A DNA stretch of 64,000 bases. Origin: Macrostomum hystrix (taxonomy: Eukaryota; Platyhelminthes; Macrostomidae). The position numbers and the translations under genes were made by a program. Shown piece by piece: positions 52,801 through 63,284 of the stretch (position 1 is the stretch's first letter; every line of letters starts with the position of its first letter). Below the pieces are notes generated by a model, which saw only the letters and a program-made list of their open reading frames with translations, had not been told where the DNA came from and did no database searches. The stretch is taken from assembly GCA_950097015.1 (NCBI GenBank), contig CATNEN010000038.1, positions 15,122,001 through 15,186,000 of the forward strand. Reading direction: 5' to 3'.

Positions 52801-55800
52801 CAGGGCCACATCGACATCTATTCGGCGTCCTGGGGCCCCGACGACGACGGGCGAACTGTCGATGGTCCGGGCAGGCTGGCGAAGCAGGCCTTTCTTAAAG
52901 GCATTACTAGCGTAAGTTAGTTAGAAGCCGCAGCTGTTTAACAATAGATAACTGTATCTCCCAATAACAGTGCATCTCACGAATAGTATAGCTTCAGGAT
53001 AACTGAATTGAATCTTCAGTTATCCTGAAGCTATACTATTCATGAGATTCAATTCAGTTATCCTGAAGCTATACTATTCATGAGATTCAATTCAGTTATC
53101 CTGAAGCTATACTATTCATGAGATTCAATTCAGTTATCCTGAAGCTATACTATTCATGAGATTCAATTCAGTTATCCTGAAGCTATACTATTCATGAGAT
53201 TCAATTCAGTTATCCTGAAGCTATACTATTCATGAGATTCAATTCAGTTATCCTGAAGCTATACTATTCATGAGATTCAATTCAGTTATCCTGAAGCTAT
53301 ACTATTCATGAGATTCAATTCAGTTATCCTGAAGCTATACTATTCATGAGATTCAATTCAGTTATCCTGAAGCTATACTATTCATGAGATTCAATTCAGT
53401 TATCCTGAAGCTATACTATTCATGAGATTCAATTCAGTTATCCTGAAGCTATACTATTAATGAGATTCATTTCACTTATCCTGAAGCTTCAGGGTAGGTA
53501 AAGAATCTCATGAAAGCTATTAGCTTCAGGGTAGGTAAAGAATCTCATGAAAGCTATTAGCTTCAGGGTAGGTAAAGAATCTCATGAAAGCTATTAGCTT
53601 CAGGGTAGGTAAAGAATCTCATGAAAGCTATTAGCTTCAGGGTAGGTAAAGAATCTCATGAAAGCTATTAGCTTCAGGGTAGGTAAAGAATCCTATTTAA
53701 AGTGCAGCTTTATGATTGTGAATTAAACAAAATATTAGGAAGGCGCGGGCAATTTGTTACCAAGTTAGCCAATTAGCTGCACAGTTTAATACTTTTGTAT
53801 TTTGCGTTGCTAAAAACGAAGTTTATTTTAATAATAATGTAACTTTTTTGAAAAATGCATAGAAATAAAATTTCTATGTTTCTTTCCTGTATATTTCATG
53901 TTTGGAATTTCAGATTTAGGTTACATATTATTATTAATAATCTTTACACATACGATACATTTTGTGAAGACATGTTTGGGTTTTACCATGAGATATCCAA
54001 TTGAGTTCTGTACTGTATTGTAACGTAGATTTCTCTCTAAGCAAGCTCACGAAACTCAAGAATCTACTCAAACAAGAATCAAGTCGCCAGCCCTTCAGAC
54101 CATCGAGACATTCAATGGTTCTGGCCGAAGGTCCAATTTTTTAAATCTTAATCCGAATACTGTTAATCCGAATGTAAGAACTAACAAAAATAAACAAATT
54201 TTAGTCAACTGAAGCTTGACTAAACAATAAGAGGCAATTTTACGTTCCTGTAAACAAGCATGTTTGATTTCGGCAGGGTCGCAACGGCCTCGGCAACATA
54301 TTTGTTTGGGCATCTGGCAACGGCGGACACAAAGCAGATAGTTGCGCCTGCGACGGTTACACAAATAGCGTCTATACGCTTAGCGTTAGCAGTATTACGC
54401 AGCGCAACTCCAAGCCCTGGTATCTGGAGGAATGCGCCAGCACCTTGGCTGCCACCTACAGCAGCGGCGGCGCTGGGGAGGACCAGGTGAGGCCGAGTCT
54501 GATCTAACTATACCACTGTTGATATGGTGATCTAGGAATATCTAGCCTAGCCTATACTATCCTACCTAGGAATCCATAGATAAGCAATCCAGTCTAATCC
54601 TTCAGTCGATGAGGATAGACTAGCAATCCATTGTAATCCTTCATCATTTTATGAGATTGGACTAGCAATCCATTCTTATCATTAATCAGTCAATAGACTA
54701 GCAATCCATTGTAATCCTTTATCATTAATCAGTCAATAGACTAGCAATCCTTTCTAATCCTTCCTCAATCGATGATAGTAGACTAGCAATCCATTCTAAT
54801 CCTTCCTCAATCGATGATAATAGACTAGCAATCCATTCTAATCCTTCCTCAATCGATGATAGTAGACTAGCAATCCATTCTAATCCTTCCTCAATCGATG
54901 ATAGTAGACTAGCAATCCATTCTAATCCTTCCTCAATCGATGATAGTAGACTAGCAATCCATTCTAATCCTTCCTCAATCGATGATAATAGACTAGCAAT
55001 CCATTCTAATCCTTCCTCAATCGATGATAGTAGACTAGCAATCCATTCTAATCCTTCCTCAATCGATGATAGTAGACTAGCAATCCATTCTAATCCTTCC
55101 TCAATCGATGATAATAGACTAGCAATCCATTCTAATCCTTCCTCAATCGATGATAGTAGACTAGCAATCCATTCTAATCCTTCCTCAATCGATGATAGTA
55201 GACTAGCAATCCATCCTAATCCTTCCTCAATCGATGATAGTAGACTAGCAATCCATTCTAATCCTTCCTCAATCGATGATAGTAGACTAGCAATCCATTC
55301 TAATCCTTCCTCAATCGATGATAATAGACTAGCAATCCATTCTAATCCTTCCTCAATCGATGATAGTAGACTAGCAACCCATTCTAATCCTTCACCAGTC
55401 AAGGAGAATAGACTAGCAATCCATTCTAATCCTTCATCAGTCAAGGAGAATAGAAAGCTAAGCCATCATCAATAAGAATAGACTAGCAATCCAAAACTAA
55501 TGATTATTGATTGGTTTGCCAGTTAGTGCTATCTGTGCTTTATAACAGAACTAATCGCGTAACAACCAACCGCAGGTGGTGACAACAGACCTGCGCAATC
55601 AGTGCACCAGCTCTCACACTGGCACTTCGGCATCCGCTCCCATCGCGGCAGCCATCTTAGCACTCGTACTCGAAGCCAATCGCAATTTAACATGGCGCGA
55701 CGTTCAACACCTGACAGTGATTAGCGCCAATCCCGGCCAGTTTCTATTCGACGCCGAATGGTTGATCAATTCGGCCGGATTGCGTCATTCCAGACGCTAC

Positions 55801-58800
55801 GGCTTCGGCCTGATGTCGGCCTTCAGGATGGTGTCGCTGGCCAGATTGTGGGCTAGGCCAGTATCGAAAATGCTGCGTTGCCAGTGCCAGCGCGTCAAAG
55901 CCAATCAGCCGGTGCCAAACACGGGCGCACTGTCCATCGCTGTGCTAGTCTCGCCCGGCGGTGGATGCGCCTGCGACGGCGCCGCTTCTTCGTCGATACT
56001 GATGCTGGAATCGGTTCAGCTGCATCTGGATGCCAGCTTCTCTAATAGAGGACAATTGCAGGTTTGTAATACTGAAATTCATGTCTATTTATATGATTTA
56101 CAAGCCGTGAAACAGCCACTGCTGCAGGAAAAAATAGTTTTCCGTGGGCTGAGAATTAAACTACCGACCTACCGATGAGAAAAGCCAAAGCTCTTACAAT
56201 TAAATTTAATGATTTTCACTTCCACTCAAATTTATTTCTAAAACAAATATTTTAAATTTATTAAAAAACAATTTTTTATTTAAAATAAAAAATTCTGATT
56301 AATTGAAGTCTATGTTTTATCTACATAAATCTCGATTCTTAGAATTCCAGATTCTTAAAAATCTAGATTCTTAGAAAGCCAGATTCTTAGAAATCCAGAT
56401 TCTTAGAAATCCAGATTCTTAGAAATCTAGATTCTTAGAAATCTAGATTCTTAGAAACCAGATTCTTAGAAATCCAGATTCTTAGAAATCTAGATTCTTA
56501 GAAAGCCAGATTCTTAAAACAGATTCTTAGAAAGCCAGATTCTTAGAAATCCAGATTCTTATAAAACCTGATTCTAGGCAATCCAGATTCTAAGAAATCC
56601 AGATTCTTGGAAATCCAGATTTTTGGAAATTTAGATTCTTAGAAATCCAGACAGATTCTTAAAAATCCAGATTCTTAGAAATCCGAATTGTTAGAAATCA
56701 TAATTACTCGAAATTCTACGAGATTTTCTCAAATTCATTTTTCGAAGATCGATATTTTATTATTCTTAATTCCCTTCCCAGGTGACCCTGATCTCGCCCA
56801 GCGGTACTCGCTCGTTGCTCCTGACGCCGCGCATCTACGACGATCATAACGGCGACTGCGGCTTCCAAGCCTGGCCGCTGATGTCCGTACAGTTTTGGCG
56901 CGAAAATCCCACCGGGAAATGGCAGGTACTAGTTGAAAATCGCGGCTCGCCTAGCAACCGCGGCCGGGTGGCTTCGGCTACTCTTGTACTCTATGGCACA
57001 GATCGTGAGCCCGTGTTGTTGCGGCGACCGGCTGATCCTCTGCCTGAATGGCTCACGCCCTGGATTAGCCTGATGAAGGTGGGTTGTGAATTTTCAGTTA
57101 TTTGTTTACGAAGACTCGCATGAATTATATTTTAATCTAGGCATTTAGGATTCGTTTTTAGGTTTTAAAAATAATTTATATCCTTAAGATTTTCGTTTGA
57201 AGGCTTGAAAATTTAAATTGAAACCCACAGGATTCAGGATTCAAATCCTTGTGATTTAAAATTTGAATCTTCGAGGTTTAGGATTCAAGTCCTTGGGACT
57301 TAGAATTTCAATCCTTGGGATTTAGGATTCAAATCGTAGGTATTTAGGATTCAAATCGTAGGTATTTAGGATGCAAATCGTAGGGATTAAGGATTCGAAT
57401 CGTAGGGATTTAGGATTCGAATCGTAGGGATTTAGGATTCAAATCGTAGGGATTTAGGATTCAAATCGTAGGAATTTAGGATTCAAATCGTAGGGATTAA
57501 GGATTCGAATCTTAGGGATTTAGGATTCGAATCGTAGGGATTTAGGATTCAAATCGTAGGAATTTAGGATTCAAATCGTAGGAATTTAGGATTCAAATCG
57601 TAGGAATTTAGGATTAAAATCCTTGGGATTTAGGATACAAATCGTAAGGATTTAGGATTCTATATCTTAAAATTTAGAATTCAAATCCTTGGGATTTAGG
57701 ATTCAAATCCTCGTGATCCTAAATTTTTAATTCTAGTAATAAATTGAGCAGGAATTATTATCGCATCAGAGCTGTTAAAAATGCGACATTTTTATGATTA
57801 TAAAATAGGCATGAGCTCAGTTTAACTCTAATATTTTAAGTAATAGGTCGCACTACTGTGTACTTTACTTTTTACCTTTTGACTTAGGTTACCCATTTTT
57901 ATTCGCATTTCTACAATGCATCAGTGAGTGCAGCCTGTTGGGTACAAAAAACAATGGGCTCAGCCGGGATTTGAACCCGGGACCTCTCGCACCCAAAGCG
58001 AGAATCATACCCCTAGACCACTGAGCCAGCTGATATTGGAAAGGTAAATTGAGCTTGTTATATTGCCTTTTGTCTTCAGTGCTTGCTTTTCTGAAGAATT
58101 TCTCGCCTAGGAAAGGAAGAAAGATAATCTCGGGTCAGAAGATTATAGTAGAAAAGTAGTTTCTTATTTTTCTCTGCGAAACGATTGACACTACTAATTT
58201 CAGTAGGCATGTATGCAAGCAGAAATTTAGTGAAGTGAAATTAAGGTTGAGTGTCAATTAAACTTTAATTATTGATTGTTTTTCTGACAACAGACTGCAT
58301 CTGCGCGGCTGGTTATAGTCTTGATTGACATTTCGAGTACCAATTGTGTAGCTGGTTATGCGCACCGTCAATTTTTAGCAGGAAGCAGATTGTACTTATA
58401 CATTTTTTCTGATTCCAAACTCTGTCCCGAGTTTGTTCCTGCTTATAGGGATCGAAACCTAATCCGCTTCTCTTCGACAAGATTCGCTGAATATCTCGAC
58501 GATGCTGACGTCCGACTCCGTTGAAATTTAGCGCGTTGTAAAAGGTGGAAAATTTGTATCTTTTCAAAAATCTTTTCAAACAGACATGGTGAACTTTCAC
58601 GAAGATCGGTCATTCGGTTTGGGAGCGAAGTAGGCAGTGGGAATTAGAAATACCCCATGATCTACTTCGTATCTAAAGGGTGGGAAACAGCGTGGTATTC
58701 TCTATACTGTTAATCGACTGTGTGGAGTCTTTGCGCAAAGCAGACAATGGCCGAAACGAGACATGGAAGCTACGGACGAAGAAAACAATACTGTCTATGG

Positions 58801-60970
58801 CTAAAACTTTCTCTAAGGCAGGATCATTATTAATCCGTACTCAAACTGCGGACATCAGTTTCGTGAATTTCGTGAAAGGGATTTCGTGAACATGGGATTT
58901 AGGATTCGAATCCTCGGGATTTAGGATACAAATCCGGGGGATTTAGGTGTCAAATCCTTGGGATTTAAAATTCAAATCCTTGAGAATTAAAATTCAAATC
59001 CTTTGCATTTAGGATTCAGATCCTTGGGATTTAGGATTCAAATCCTCGGGGATTTAGGATTCAGATCCTTGGGATTTAGGATTCAGATCCTTGGGTTTTA
59101 GGATTCAGATCCTTAGGATTTAGGATACAAATCCCGGGGATTTAGGATTCGAATCCTTGGGGTTTAGAATTAAAATCCTTGTGATGTAATTATATTAAGT
59201 GTCGCCAAAATTATTTCGCAATCTGAGCAGGCGGAGCCGGTCGGGCCAGTGGGCTGTCACCGACTGTGCTCCGACACCGACAACTGCACCGGCCCTGGTC
59301 CTGGCGACTGTCGAATTTGTCGATTCTATCGTCGACCCCTCGAGGGCTGCGTCGAAGCCTGCCAGATTGAAAATGGGGAATATTCGGACGCTGACAGTCG
59401 CACCTGTCGGCCGTGTCATCCGGCTTGTGTTACCTGTCGAGGTCCAGGCAACGGACTTGTTGACGGCGGATGCCTATCGTGTAGGTCGGATTCCATCGCC
59501 TTGCTAAGCGACAGTAATAATAACTCAACTTTGCTTGCCTGTCTCACAGCCGACTCAGACTGTCCGCCTGCTCACTACTCGCTAACCGTTGCTATGGAAA
59601 CTAAAACTTTAACTTCAACAAAGCAAACCGAATTAGTCGCCTGCGCGCCGTGTCCTATTGGCTGCACTGATTGTAAGCTAATTAATAACAATGCCAAGCG
59701 CAGATCTTTGGCGCATTCTCGCCTGAGGCCTAACTGTACCGCTTGTCTACCCGGCTACCTGCTGCTCCTGCCTGATGGTGTTTGTCATCCATCATCTGGC
59801 GATTGTCCGCATGGTTACTGGCTAGCAACCGATGGTGCAGACCGATGCCTACCATGCCGGGACCCTAATTGCGAACGATGTAGGCCGAATGGCATCGATT
59901 GTCTGTCTTGTCGAGCTCCAACTATGCCAGTGTCTTCGTCAACTTTAGAGTTAGCCGGCGATAGCCGAGTAGGATGCGTTGATCCGGCGACAACTCCGGC
60001 TGCGTCGCCTTGCTCCATGGTTGCATCGGCAAAGCTCATTGGTTGCTCCGTGTGTTTAGTATCCTCCCTTCCTGCCGGTAAAGGACAATATGCCAGCTGC
60101 ATCTTATGCCAAGCTGGTCTAGTTTTAGATCCGGGACCAGACAATGCCAAGCGTAGATGCTTAGCCGAATGCCCACAACAGCGGCCGCACGCTTGTCCAG
60201 TAGTTTTAAACGGCTCACTTTCCAGCCGCGAATGTTCTGCCGTGCCCTGCCCAATGGCCATCCTGCCCGGACCGTGCAGCCTGGGCCGATTTGCAACCGA
60301 CATCAAGACTGTGACGTCATCGTTTAATGCAACAAACCGATTTTTTACCTGTTCAGCCTGTCACTCCAGTTGTCGCACCTGTGTAGGCTCCGGGCCTAAC
60401 AATTGCAGCAGCTGTTGGAGCCACTCCGCCTGTCTGAGCCGTGGCACCGGTCGCTGTCTTGCCTGCGGTCGATTCGCCGACTGCGATCCGCTTTACCCGA
60501 GCCAGACCTGCCAAAATGAGGCGGCCGATTCCAATCATCCGTGGAACAGTTTCACTGTGTCGCCATTTTTCACGACGTCGCCTTCGGCGCCAACGCAGAC
60601 GCCGCCCGGAGGTGTACCGCGGCTGTCCCCCATTAGCGCTGTCTATGGCTTTGCTGGCCTAGTCCTGGGTATTGTGCTAGTCTGTTTAGCTGGCTATTAC
60701 TATTGTGTCGGTGGCGCAGCCAATAACAACACAGGCAGCGCTGGCAGCTCTGGCGGAATCAATAGCGTCGGGGGCAGCGGGCTCAAGTGCAGCTACAGCC
60801 CAGTGTCGCAGAAGTCGCCTTCCGCCTCTCCGGAACGAGCCGGCACTCGCAGTCACCATCAATATTATCGCCATCAGAAGCGCGTCGTCTGCGCTGACTC
60901 TCCGTCACCGTCGGCATCTCCACCGCTACCTTCATCACCGGAGAAATTGGCAACCTCTTTGCAATTGTAG
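49852..60970 (+). CDS. furin-type proprotein convertase, type I membrane, 7 exons
   Basis: Exons 49852-50495, 51405-51493, 52739-52911, 54277-54486, 55576-56061, 56782-57078 and 59231-60970; phase is continuous, giving 1212 aa. A signal peptide (hydrophobic to about residue 36) is followed by a prodomain ending at the autocleavage site RVKR (122-125). The subtilisin-like domain has Asp175 (SILDDGVEH), His216 (NRHGTRC), the oxyanion Asn317 (ASGNGG) and Ser390 (GTSASAP). A P (Homo B) domain spans about 480-630 ([29 protein letters not shown]). A long Cys-rich, furin-repeat region follows from about 640 to 1080 ([37 protein letters not shown]). One membrane span lies at about 1105-1126, with a ~86-residue Ser/Pro-rich tail. 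Convertases cut precursors at dibasic sites in the trans-Golgi and at the cell surface. The extended Cys-rich region plus a membrane anchor resembles furin 2 or PC5B. All catalytic residues are present. Confidence 0.93.
50556..51190. repeat. ~22-bp minisatellite in furin-like intron 1
   Basis: About 28 diverged copies built on gggatctcgggatgagtaga plus gat. A ~185-bp block is repeated (about 50570-50720 and 50755-50900). Confidence 0.93.
51722..52445. repeat. 23-bp minisatellite in furin-like intron 2
   Basis: About 31 copies of cctggggatgagtagatacg plus gaa. It shares the gggatgagtaga core with the array in intron 1. Confidence 0.94.
52981..53041. repeat. 27-bp perfect inverted repeat at start of intron 3 array
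   Basis: 52981-53007 and 53015-53041 are exact reverse complements (left arm starts gaatagtatagcttcaggat) around a 7-nt loop. The right arm is the first unit of the array that follows. Confidence 0.9.
53015..53470. repeat. 38-bp minisatellite in furin-like intron 3 (array 1)
   Basis: About 12 near-identical copies of a 38-bp unit (ttcagttatcctgaagctat then actattcatgagattcaa). It is very homogeneous and therefore young. Confidence 0.96.
53480..53695. repeat. 37-bp minisatellite in furin-like intron 3 (array 2, inverted relative)
   Basis: Six nearly identical copies of a 37-bp unit (agcttcagggtaggtaaaga then atctcatgaaagctatt). The unit resembles the reverse complement of the 38-bp unit next to it (gaatctcatgaa and tagcttcagg shared). 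Confidence 0.95.
54560..55490. repeat. 42-bp minisatellite in furin-like intron 4
   Basis: About 20 copies of a 42-bp unit (agtagactagcaatccattc then taatccttcctcaatcgatgat). The central copies (54775-55370) are almost perfect; edges are diverged. Confidence 0.95.
56335..56705. repeat. 16-bp minisatellite in furin-like intron 5
   Basis: About 22 diverged copies of agattcttagaaatcc. Confidence 0.92.
57180..57720. repeat. 22-bp minisatellite in furin-like intron 6 (left block)
   Basis: About 24 copies of ggattcaaatcgtagggatt plus ta. The same family resumes at 58895 after a 1.17-kb interruption. Confidence 0.93.
57946..57951 (-). terminator. RNA polymerase III terminator of tRNA-Pro
   Basis: Six T on the minus strand, five bases after the tRNA 3' end. 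Confidence 0.8.
57956..58027 (-). tRNA. tRNA-Pro (anticodon TGG)
   Basis: 72 nt fold as a complete cloverleaf. Acceptor stem GGCTCAG pairs with CTGAGCC with discriminator C. The anticodon loop is TTTGGGT with anticodon TGG. The T arm carries the B box GGTTCAAATCC (57967-57977), and the D-arm A box is TGGTCTAGGGG-like. Apart from a few acceptor-stem pairs it matches the animal tRNA-Pro consensus. CCA is not encoded. It lies antisense within the last intron of the furin-like gene. With a T6 terminator it is probably functional. Confidence 0.96.
58470..58690 (+). repeat. dispersed repeat, copy B (furin-like intron 6)
   Basis: Homologous to 34440-34620: cgctgaatatctcgacgatg, actttcacgaagatcggtca, tttgggagcgaagtaggcag. 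It lies within the segment that interrupts the 22-bp array. Confidence 0.7.
58895..59190. repeat. 22-bp minisatellite in furin-like intron 6 (right block)
   Basis: About 13 diverged copies of ggatttaggattcaaatcct plus tg. Same family as 57180-57720. Confidence 0.9.
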
Positions 60971-61001
60971 CAATTTTTGTGCAATTGCTAATTTTGTTTT
61001 T

Positions 61002-61007
61002 AATAAA
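61002..61007 (+). promoter_or_regulatory. polyadenylation signal of furin-like gene
   Basis: AATAAA 32 bases after the TAG stop at 60968-60970. Confidence 0.65.
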
Positions 61008-61109
61008 ACAATTCGAGGCAACGTATCTCAGAAATTTGTGCAAGCAGATTTTATTTTTATGGAAAACAGTAGGTGCAAAAACTAGTCTAGTTCAACAGGT
61101 TTTGCAATC

Positions 61110-61590
61110 TCCCACCGGAATGTACAGGTAATATCGATCGGTTCCGACCACCTCCCTCCGCAATGTACACGTGATATCGATCGATTCCGCCCTCCTCCCT
61201 CCACAATGTACACGCAATATCGAACTGTTCCATTCACCTCCCTCCAAAATGTACACGCAATATCGATCCGTTCCATTCACCTCCCAAATGTACACGTAAT
61301 ATAGATCGATTCCGCCCACCGCCCTCCGCAATGTACACGCAATATCGATCCGTTCCATTCGCCTCCCTCCACAATGTACACGCAATATCGATTGATTCCG
61401 CCCACCTCCCTCCGCAATGTACACGCAATATCGATCCGTTCCATTCACCTCCCTCCACAATGTACAGGTAATATCGATCGATTCCACCCACCTCCCTCCG
61501 CAATGTACACGCAATATCGATCCGTTCCATCCACCTCCCTCCACAATGTACTCGCAATATCGATCCGTTCCATTCACCTCCCTCCGCATT
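61110..61590. repeat. 43-bp minisatellite downstream of furin-like gene
   Basis: About 11 copies of a 43-bp unit (tgtacacgcaatatcgatcc then gttccattcacctccctccacaa), with a gattccgcccacc variant alternating with gttccattcacc. False frames on both strands result. Confidence 0.94.
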
Positions 61591-61599
61591 ATCGATCAG

Positions 61600-62234
61600 T
61601 TTTCAATATTCCAAGTATATTCCAATATAAACATTTAATAATCAGTCAATATTTTCACACTTTTCTACAAGCTTTTTTGTTTTGCTTTCAACTCTCTAAG
61701 TGGGCATGCCCACTGCAGGAATTTGTGTTATATTTTACTCAAGTTTTTTTTCTGTTGCTCCATATCCGCAACGAGTAAAAGACACCATTTTTCTTACACT
61801 CCATTCTTTGTTCGAGATTTTATTTCAGTAATTCTTTATCACAATGCTATCTGCTTTAAACTGCATTCCTTGATTCTAAACTTCTAGTTTTTCACGTATT
61901 TTTCAAGCTGATATTAGACTGAAGGTTTGCAGATTGCAGTACTTTAGCCGACAATAAAGTACACACGTTTGACGGACAAGTGCTATAGATGTATGTATGT
62001 TTTTTTCTAGATGTATTTTTCTGGAACAGCATAAAATATTGTTTATTTTATTTTATTTTACACTCTTATGTACACAGATTTCATCGATTCATTCTTTCTT
62101 GTAATAATGATAAGCAATGATATCTAATTCTGAAATGGATAAAGTAATTTAGTCCTTTATCACTTATAAACTATGATACGAATCACATTATCCCTCAACC
62201 CAAATCCCTATGACCTCATGACCCTATTCTATTA
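61600..62234. other. AT-rich spacer, no gene seen
   Basis: No exon or structured element recognised. Confidence 0.45.
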
Positions 62235-62248
62235 TTCTATGACCTTTT

Positions 62249-62546
62249 AATAATAAAAATAATAGACCCGCAGCAGCCAGCGAGGAGGCAATTCTGCCCG
62301 TTTCGCTGACTCCTGAGCACACACGCACACAGATTACTGTTCGCAGGCACACGCTCACACAGGTGTGTACATCTGCCCTGACTTTCTCATCGTCAGGCAG
62401 TGTACACTCTCACTGTGCCTTGGAGGTTGGCCCTCAAGCCTTCACTCCGCGGCTGCGCCCCAAATGAATGTGGCCTCGCCGCGGAATCGAGCTTAGGAAC
62501 ATTGGTGCGAGAGGCAAACGCGTTAACCGCTCTGCCACCGACCACC
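62249..62546 (-). mobile_element. tRNA-derived SINE with 14-bp target duplication
   Basis: On the minus strand the element begins with a tRNA-like head: A box TGGCAGAGCGG, B-box-like GCTCGATTCC about 40 bases later. A GC-rich body of ~200 bp follows, and it ends in a TA-rich tail. It is flanked by a perfect direct repeat TTCTATGACCTTTT (62235-62248 and 62547-62560), a target-site duplication typical of LINE-driven insertion. It is a different family from the SINEs at 13386 and 40685. Confidence 0.85.
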
Positions 62547-62560
62547 TTCTATGACCTTTT

Positions 62561-63284
62561 TCTATGACCTTATGGCCCAAACTCATTATAACGGTAGCAT
62601 GATTTAATCCCATAATCCCAAATCCAACATTCCATAAGTAAAGTAATTTGGGTCATCCGTGATCTCATGCCCCCAAATCTCAGATCGGAACTCTCTTATT
62701 AAGTACGCAAGAAACTCCACTTTTTCAGCTGAAACTTTTGACATTCGCAGTCACCTAACTTCTTGCTTCGCTTGTTTTCCATCTACTTTAAATTATTTTT
62801 ACTTTCCATTGCTTTTTCATTTTCTTGCTTTATCTTCTAGTCAGTTGAGTTTGGGTCAAGTTTCGAAAACTAGCTTTTACTAATCAGAACACGTTTTTGT
62901 TTTTATCTTAATTAGATCTTCTACAAAACCTTCACTACCTTTGTTTCGAATTTGATCAAATTCTGACCTTCCGCGACACTGCAAATTGAGCTGGGTGTAC
63001 ACATACACATTCGACAATGCTTTTTTCTTCAAGCAAAAATAATTCTCATATTCTTTTTTCAAATAATAACGAATGCGTTCCTTATCTTGTCAAACAGACG
63101 AACTAAAAATAACATTTTTGTCACCATTTGATATTTCGAAGCTTTTCTTTATGTATTGACCAATATACCTATGGACGTGCGATAAGTACTTGTAACATTG
63201 TTGCAACAGTGCACCTGCTTTCTGTATTTTTCGTAAAATATAAACAACCTGCATGTACTTTTACCTGTGAGCTAATCTTTCATT
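62561..63284. other. AT-rich spacer, no gene seen
   Basis: No exon, RNA gene or repeat array recognised. Confidence 0.45.

Noticed and set aside
52651-52920. Alternative reading of furin exon 3 starting upstream ([16 protein letters not shown])
   Set aside because: The convertase sequence resumes exactly at GIRMLDG after the acceptor at 52737-52738, and phase matches exon 2. The upstream residues have no family counterpart.
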